Assembly: GCA_030671745.1 (NCBI GenBank)
Contig: DAOVHT010000052.1
Coordinates: 1-7,050, forward strand
Direction of reading: 5' to 3'
From: Candidatus Nanohaloarchaea archaeon
Lineage (GTDB): Archaea > EX4484-52 > GLR71
DNA: 7,050 bases
The notes under the pieces were generated by a model. The model did not search any database and was not told the origin of the DNA. It saw nothing but the letters and a program-made list of their open reading frames with translations. The position numbers were made by a program, and so were the translations under genes. This document shows, in pieces, positions 4,857 to 7,050 of this stretch; position 1 is the first letter of the stretch, and every line of letters starts with the position of its first letter.

Positions 4857-5834
4857 ATGGCTGGGATTATAGGGTCTGCAGGTGTCGAGTCTAATTATCC
4901 TGGTATGGTTGATAATTTAGCGATTGGTCCAAGTTCTCAATTAATTGATTCTGCACCTCTTGAGACTACCTATCCTGTTAAACGAAACATTATTGAGGGA
5001 GCTATCGAAGATTTTGGGACGTATAAATCTGTGTCAAATCTTTGTCCGGACATTATGACAGTTATCAGTCATATTTTGGAAAAGGATCTTGAGATTGATG
5101 CTAAGGTTTATGTATTTTGCAAAAATCCACGTCCTGATAATGACTGGTCAGACAGTATAATCACAACTTCTGAAACAGAACTGATTCACTCTGATGCTCA
5201 AAGGTCTACATATCATGATTATATATTCTCTTTTATGACTGCTGATGGCAGTAACTATTTGTATTCTTTGGATCTTGATTCAAATAGTTTAAAGATGCGC
5301 ATGGTTAAAGATTCAGATGAGGATATTTATGTACCTAATATCGATTCATTGGATGCACTGAATGATCTGATCAGTGAGTTTCCTGAAATTGATTCTAGTT
5401 TAATTAATATGGATTCTGATGGATCAGAACCGTATGCTGATCTTATGGAGGAAGTCCGTAATTCTGAACAGTATTTGAGTGTTATTGAAGAAGTTAGTGC
5501 GATATTGAATCGTGATTATAAGTTCTTTATAGATGATGGTTCTACTGTTGAATATAGGCCCATTGTGAATAGTATTTATGACTGTGATGATTCTGGTTAT
5601 GTGGGTTGTGATGAATTTAAAGCAGAATTATCTGGGAAAATTGCGATGTTAACAGAATCAGAAGGGGGGATGGATGTAATATTGTATGCTATCGGTTTTG
5701 ATAATCGCTCTAGTTCCTCCTGTGTGACCTTGTCTCAAAAATCATCTTATTTTATTCCTGATGTCGATTCGCCAAAAGAGACGGTGGAGGCTTTAATGCC
5801 TAAATATCCATTAAATAATAATTATTTTAATTGA
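4857..5834 (+). CDS. Acidic protein of unknown function, 325 aa, with one EF-hand-type loop
   Basis: I do not recognise the overall family. I start it at ATG 4857, because the TATA box predicts transcription from there; an in-frame GTG at 4839 would add six residues. The protein is strongly acidic, Ser/Asp/Glu-rich, with no signal peptide or membrane segment. At residues 242-254 it reads DCDDSGYVGCDEF, which meets the EF-hand/dockerin loop pattern D-x-D-x-S-G-x-V-x-x-x-E-F at every ligand position and is flanked by possible helices (PIVNSIY before, KAELSGKIAML after). A second, degenerate Asp-rich stretch MDSDGSEPYADLMEE lies some 55 residues earlier. Calcium binding is therefore plausible, but one loop alone proves little. 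The gene appears monocistronic and is convergent with the PspC gene, 31 bases between stops. Confidence 0.8.
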   Translation: MAGIIGSAGVESNYPGMVDNLAIGPSSQLIDSAPLETTYPVKRNIIEGAIEDFGTYKSVSNLCPDIMTVISHILEKDLEIDAKVYVFCKNPRPDNDWSDSIITTSETELIHSDAQRSTYHDYIFSFMTADGSNYLYSLDLDSNSLKMRMVKDSDEDIYVPNIDSLDALNDLISEFPEIDSSLINMDSDGSEPYADLMEEVRNSEQYLSVIEEVSAILNRDYKFFIDDGSTVEYRPIVNSIYDCDDSGYVGCDEFKAELSGKIAMLTESEGGMDVILYAIGFDNRSSSSCVTLSQKSSYFIPDVDSPKETVEALMPKYPLNNNYFN

Positions 5835-5865
5835 TATCTTTTAATGAAATAAGAAACATACCCTT

Positions 5866-6075
5866 TCATTCTTTCTCAGGTATCACAATCGCACACAATA
5901 TATACACTAATATACCGACTCCGCCAAAGATGGCAGACACGATCCATAGTATGCGCACGACTGTTGGGTCGATATCAAGATACTCACCGATGCCACCGCA
6001 CACGCCAGCAAGCATCCTGTCATCCTTTGACCTGTAAAGTTTCTTAATCTCAGTCTTTCCCGCATTGTCAGCCAT
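5866..6075 (-). CDS. PspC-domain membrane protein
   Basis: This 69-aa protein has a single PspC domain: KKLYRSKDDRMLAGVCGGI (about 9-27), GEYLDIDPTVVRILWI (28-43), then a hydrophobic stretch WIVSAIFGGVGILVYILCAIVIP (42-64) that is one long or two short membrane segments. The family is named for the phage shock protein C of enterobacteria. Small stand-alone versions are common in archaea and bacteria, and their role there is mostly unknown, with membrane-stress sensing suggested by analogy. I use the ATG at 6075: a TATA box lies about 30 bases upstream, and extension to a TTG at 6129 would add 18 residues with no family counterpart. It is divergent from the RNase P gene. Confidence 0.93.
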   Translation of the reverse strand: MADNAGKTEIKKLYRSKDDRMLAGVCGGIGEYLDIDPTVVRILWIVSAIFGGVGILVYILCAIVIPEKE

Positions 6076-6100
6076 TTTCAACCACTCTTCAATTTGTACT

Positions 6101-6110
6101 CTATATATTA
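6101..6110 (-). promoter_or_regulatory. TATA box for the PspC gene
   Basis: On the minus strand TAATATATAG is centred about 30 bases before the ATG at 6075, giving a transcript with almost no leader. It is back to back with the RNase P gene promoter about 25 bases away. Confidence 0.5.
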
Positions 6111-6128
6111 ATATGCGTTTCTGTCCCA

Positions 6129-6140
6129 AACCTTAAAAAC
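6129..6140 (+). promoter_or_regulatory. BRE/TATA promoter of the RNase P subunit gene
   Basis: AACCTTAAAAAC, together with preceding purines, predicts transcription start around 6160-6163. This places the first ATG (6146) upstream of the transcript and the second (6164) at or just after its start. Confidence 0.5.
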
Positions 6141-6163
6141 TATTCATGTCAAATAAGGTGTGT

Positions 6164-6529
6164 ATGGTTTTCAAGAAACGTCCGCGCGGAAAAAAGAAGG
6201 AATGGCAGGTAGACATAGCAAATGAGCGCATGTATATACTCTTTGAGCAGGCAGACAGGCGATTCAAGACATATCCCAATCTCTCAGACAGATATGTAGA
6301 AATCTCACGAAATATAAGCACTAAGCTGAACGTCCCGATACCACGCGAACTGAAACGCCGGTTCTGCAAGAACTGCGGCGCATACCTGGTGTATGGTGCA
6401 AACGCCCGGCAGAGAGTAAACTCCGAAAAACAATATGTCATAATGACTTGCCTTAAATGCAATCAAAAAAAACGGATTCCTTATACAGATGAGAAGAAAA
6501 AAGAAGATAGAAAAGAAAAAGAGAATTGA
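6164..6529 (+). CDS. rnp4: Ribonuclease P protein component 4 (Rpp21/Rpr2 family)
   Basis: This 121-aa protein is the archaeal homologue of human Rpp21, one of the RNase P proteins that help the RNA subunit cut 5' leaders from pre-tRNA. It has the family layout: a basic N-terminus, a helical region with ANERMYILFEQADRRF (19-34) and DRYVEISRNISTKLNVPIP (42-60), then KRRFCKNCGAYL (64-75) and MTCLKCNQKKRIPY (94-107), whose C68, C71, C96 and C99 form the zinc ribbon. A Lys/Glu-rich tail follows. I start it at ATG 6164 because the TATA box at 6129-6140 puts the transcription start there and AGGTG lies a few bases before it; an upstream ATG at 6146 would add MSNKVC. It is convergent with the next gene. 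Confidence 0.9.
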   Translation: MVFKKRPRGKKKEWQVDIANERMYILFEQADRRFKTYPNLSDRYVEISRNISTKLNVPIPRELKRRFCKNCGAYLVYGANARQRVNSEKQYVIMTCLKCNQKKRIPYTDEKKKEDRKEKEN

Positions 6530-6538
6530 ATGTTAGTA

Positions 6539-6913
6539 TCACAATTTATACTTCTCTCTTAATTCAGCAGTTATCTGTTCTGGTAAGTAGTTGAATATAT
6601 CTTCAATATGTGGTACTTCTAATTGTTGTGTATTGGATTCATTATGTCTGGCTATTACTAATTCTGCATGATCTGTCAAATCAAATACTCCTTCACCAAT
6701 TGAATATGCTGGTGTTAAATATCCCTCTAATCCGTGGTCAAGTATATCTTTAATGACTAATGCAATATTGAATGGGTATGTAGCTGGTTCTATTTTACAT
6801 CCGTCATGGCTTGTATCTCCCTTAAAATGAACATGGTATGTTGCCATCATTTCATTTAAATTACCACCCTGTTTATTTATTTCGTATTGTTGCATTATAC
6901 TTTCTAGATTCAT
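6539..6913 (-). CDS. Hypothetical protein, 124 aa, unrecognised
   Basis: I do not recognise this family. It looks like a small soluble alpha/beta protein. There is a short helical start (ESIMQQYEINKQ), then TYHVHFKGDTSHDGCKIEP (25-43) with several His, then FNIALVIKDILDHGLEGYL, FDLTDHAELVIARHN, and a C-terminal helical stretch ending AELREKYKL. No signal peptide or membrane segment is present. The His/Asp content (HVHF, SHDG, DHG, DHAE, ARH) could bind metal, but no known motif is matched. The ATG at 6913 is supported by an AGGTGA ribosome binding site five bases upstream (plus-strand 6919-6924), the best of its kind in the window; internal Mets at 22-23 are less likely starts. Its stop lies nine bases from the Rnp4 stop. 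Confidence 0.8.
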   Translation of the reverse strand: MNLESIMQQYEINKQGGNLNEMMATYHVHFKGDTSHDGCKIEPATYPFNIALVIKDILDHGLEGYLTPAYSIGEGVFDLTDHAELVIARHNESNTQQLEVPHIEDIFNYLPEQITAELREKYKL

Positions 6914-6918
6914 TTATT

Positions 6919-6975
6919 TCACCTATAAGATTGATTACTGATATATACTCTAATGCTCATAAAAACTTTATATTT
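6919..6975 (-). promoter_or_regulatory. RBS and promoter of the 124-aa protein gene
   Basis: Minus-strand AGGTGA (6919-6924) is a strong ribosome binding site. A TATA box AATATAAAG (plus-strand 6967-6975) predicts a leader of about 30 bases that retains this site. A nearer TATA-like sequence (around 6938-6950) would start transcription inside or after the RBS and is less fitting. Confidence 0.45.
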
Positions 6976-7017
6976 GTTATTATTTATCTCTTTCCAATCC
7001 TCATCCCCACATACAAA

Positions 7018-7028
7018 CTTTTATAAAG
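7018..7028 (+). promoter_or_regulatory. Promoter of a gene beyond the right edge
   Basis: CTTTTATAAAG preceded by ACAAA is a good TATA box. Transcription would start around 7048-7050, so the gene it serves begins at or just past the end of the window. The next gene cannot be identified. Confidence 0.4.
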
Positions 7029-7050
7029 CTAATACAATAAATTTGGACTA

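Noticed and set aside
6838..7026. A 62-codon plus-strand frame near the right end
   Set aside because: It overlaps the start, ribosome binding site and promoter of the 124-aa gene on the other strand, and has hydrophobic AT-driven composition and no start signals.
1..7050. CRISPR array or insertion sequence
   Set aside because: No regularly spaced direct repeats, transposase-like protein or terminal inverted repeat pair with target duplication was seen.

Overview
The window reads as archaeal chromosome. It carries an eS8 gene, an archaeal Sm-like protein (LSm) followed directly by eL37 (L37e), a CCA-less tRNA-Gly(GCC), and the RNase P subunit Rnp4 (Rpp21 type). TATA boxes sit about 26-30 bases upstream of many start codons, and GTGAT-type Shine-Dalgarno sequences, complementary to the archaeal 16S 3' end, precede several others. 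The DNA is AT-rich. Ribosomal protein style suggests a euryarchaeote. A Thermoplasmatota or Methanomassiliicoccales-like lineage is possible but is only a guess; none of the 13 visible stop codons is TAG, which would fit but does not prove it.

Left part (1-2591), accessory: the C-terminal part of a GIY-YIG-nuclease-like protein enters from the left edge. It converges on an unrecognised 157-aa protein, which lies in tandem behind a class I SAM-dependent methyltransferase (both minus strand). Upstream of the methyltransferase is a 305-base gap with a second, outward-facing and very good TATA box. That box drives no normal gene, only an 11-codon leaderless reading frame or a small RNA. An unrecognised 212-aa protein follows.

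Middle (2592-3702): an AT-rich 292-base gap holds an isolated 25-base palindrome. Then comes a GNAT acetyltransferase with TacT-toxin-like features. Convergent to it, with stop codons overlapping by four bases, is a 48-aa gene (3432-3578, minus) whose N-terminus (KPIRSTPTLKGKEAIRFIKE) looks like small archaeal proteins found beside toxin genes. Together they may be a toxin-antitoxin pair in an unusual tail-to-tail layout.

Core block (3703-4788): eS8 (minus) is divergent from an LSm - eL37 - tRNA-Gly run (plus), ending in a T-rich terminator. This is translation and RNA-processing machinery.

Right part (4789-7050): an acidic 325-aa protein of unknown function carries one textbook EF-hand-type calcium loop. 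It converges on a small PspC-domain membrane protein, which is divergent from Rnp4. Rnp4 converges on an unrecognised 124-aa protein. A TATA box at the right edge points to a gene just outside the window.

Most accessory genes look leaderless (TATA about 26-30 bases before ATG), whereas the ribosomal and LSm genes have short leaders with a GTGAT ribosome binding site.
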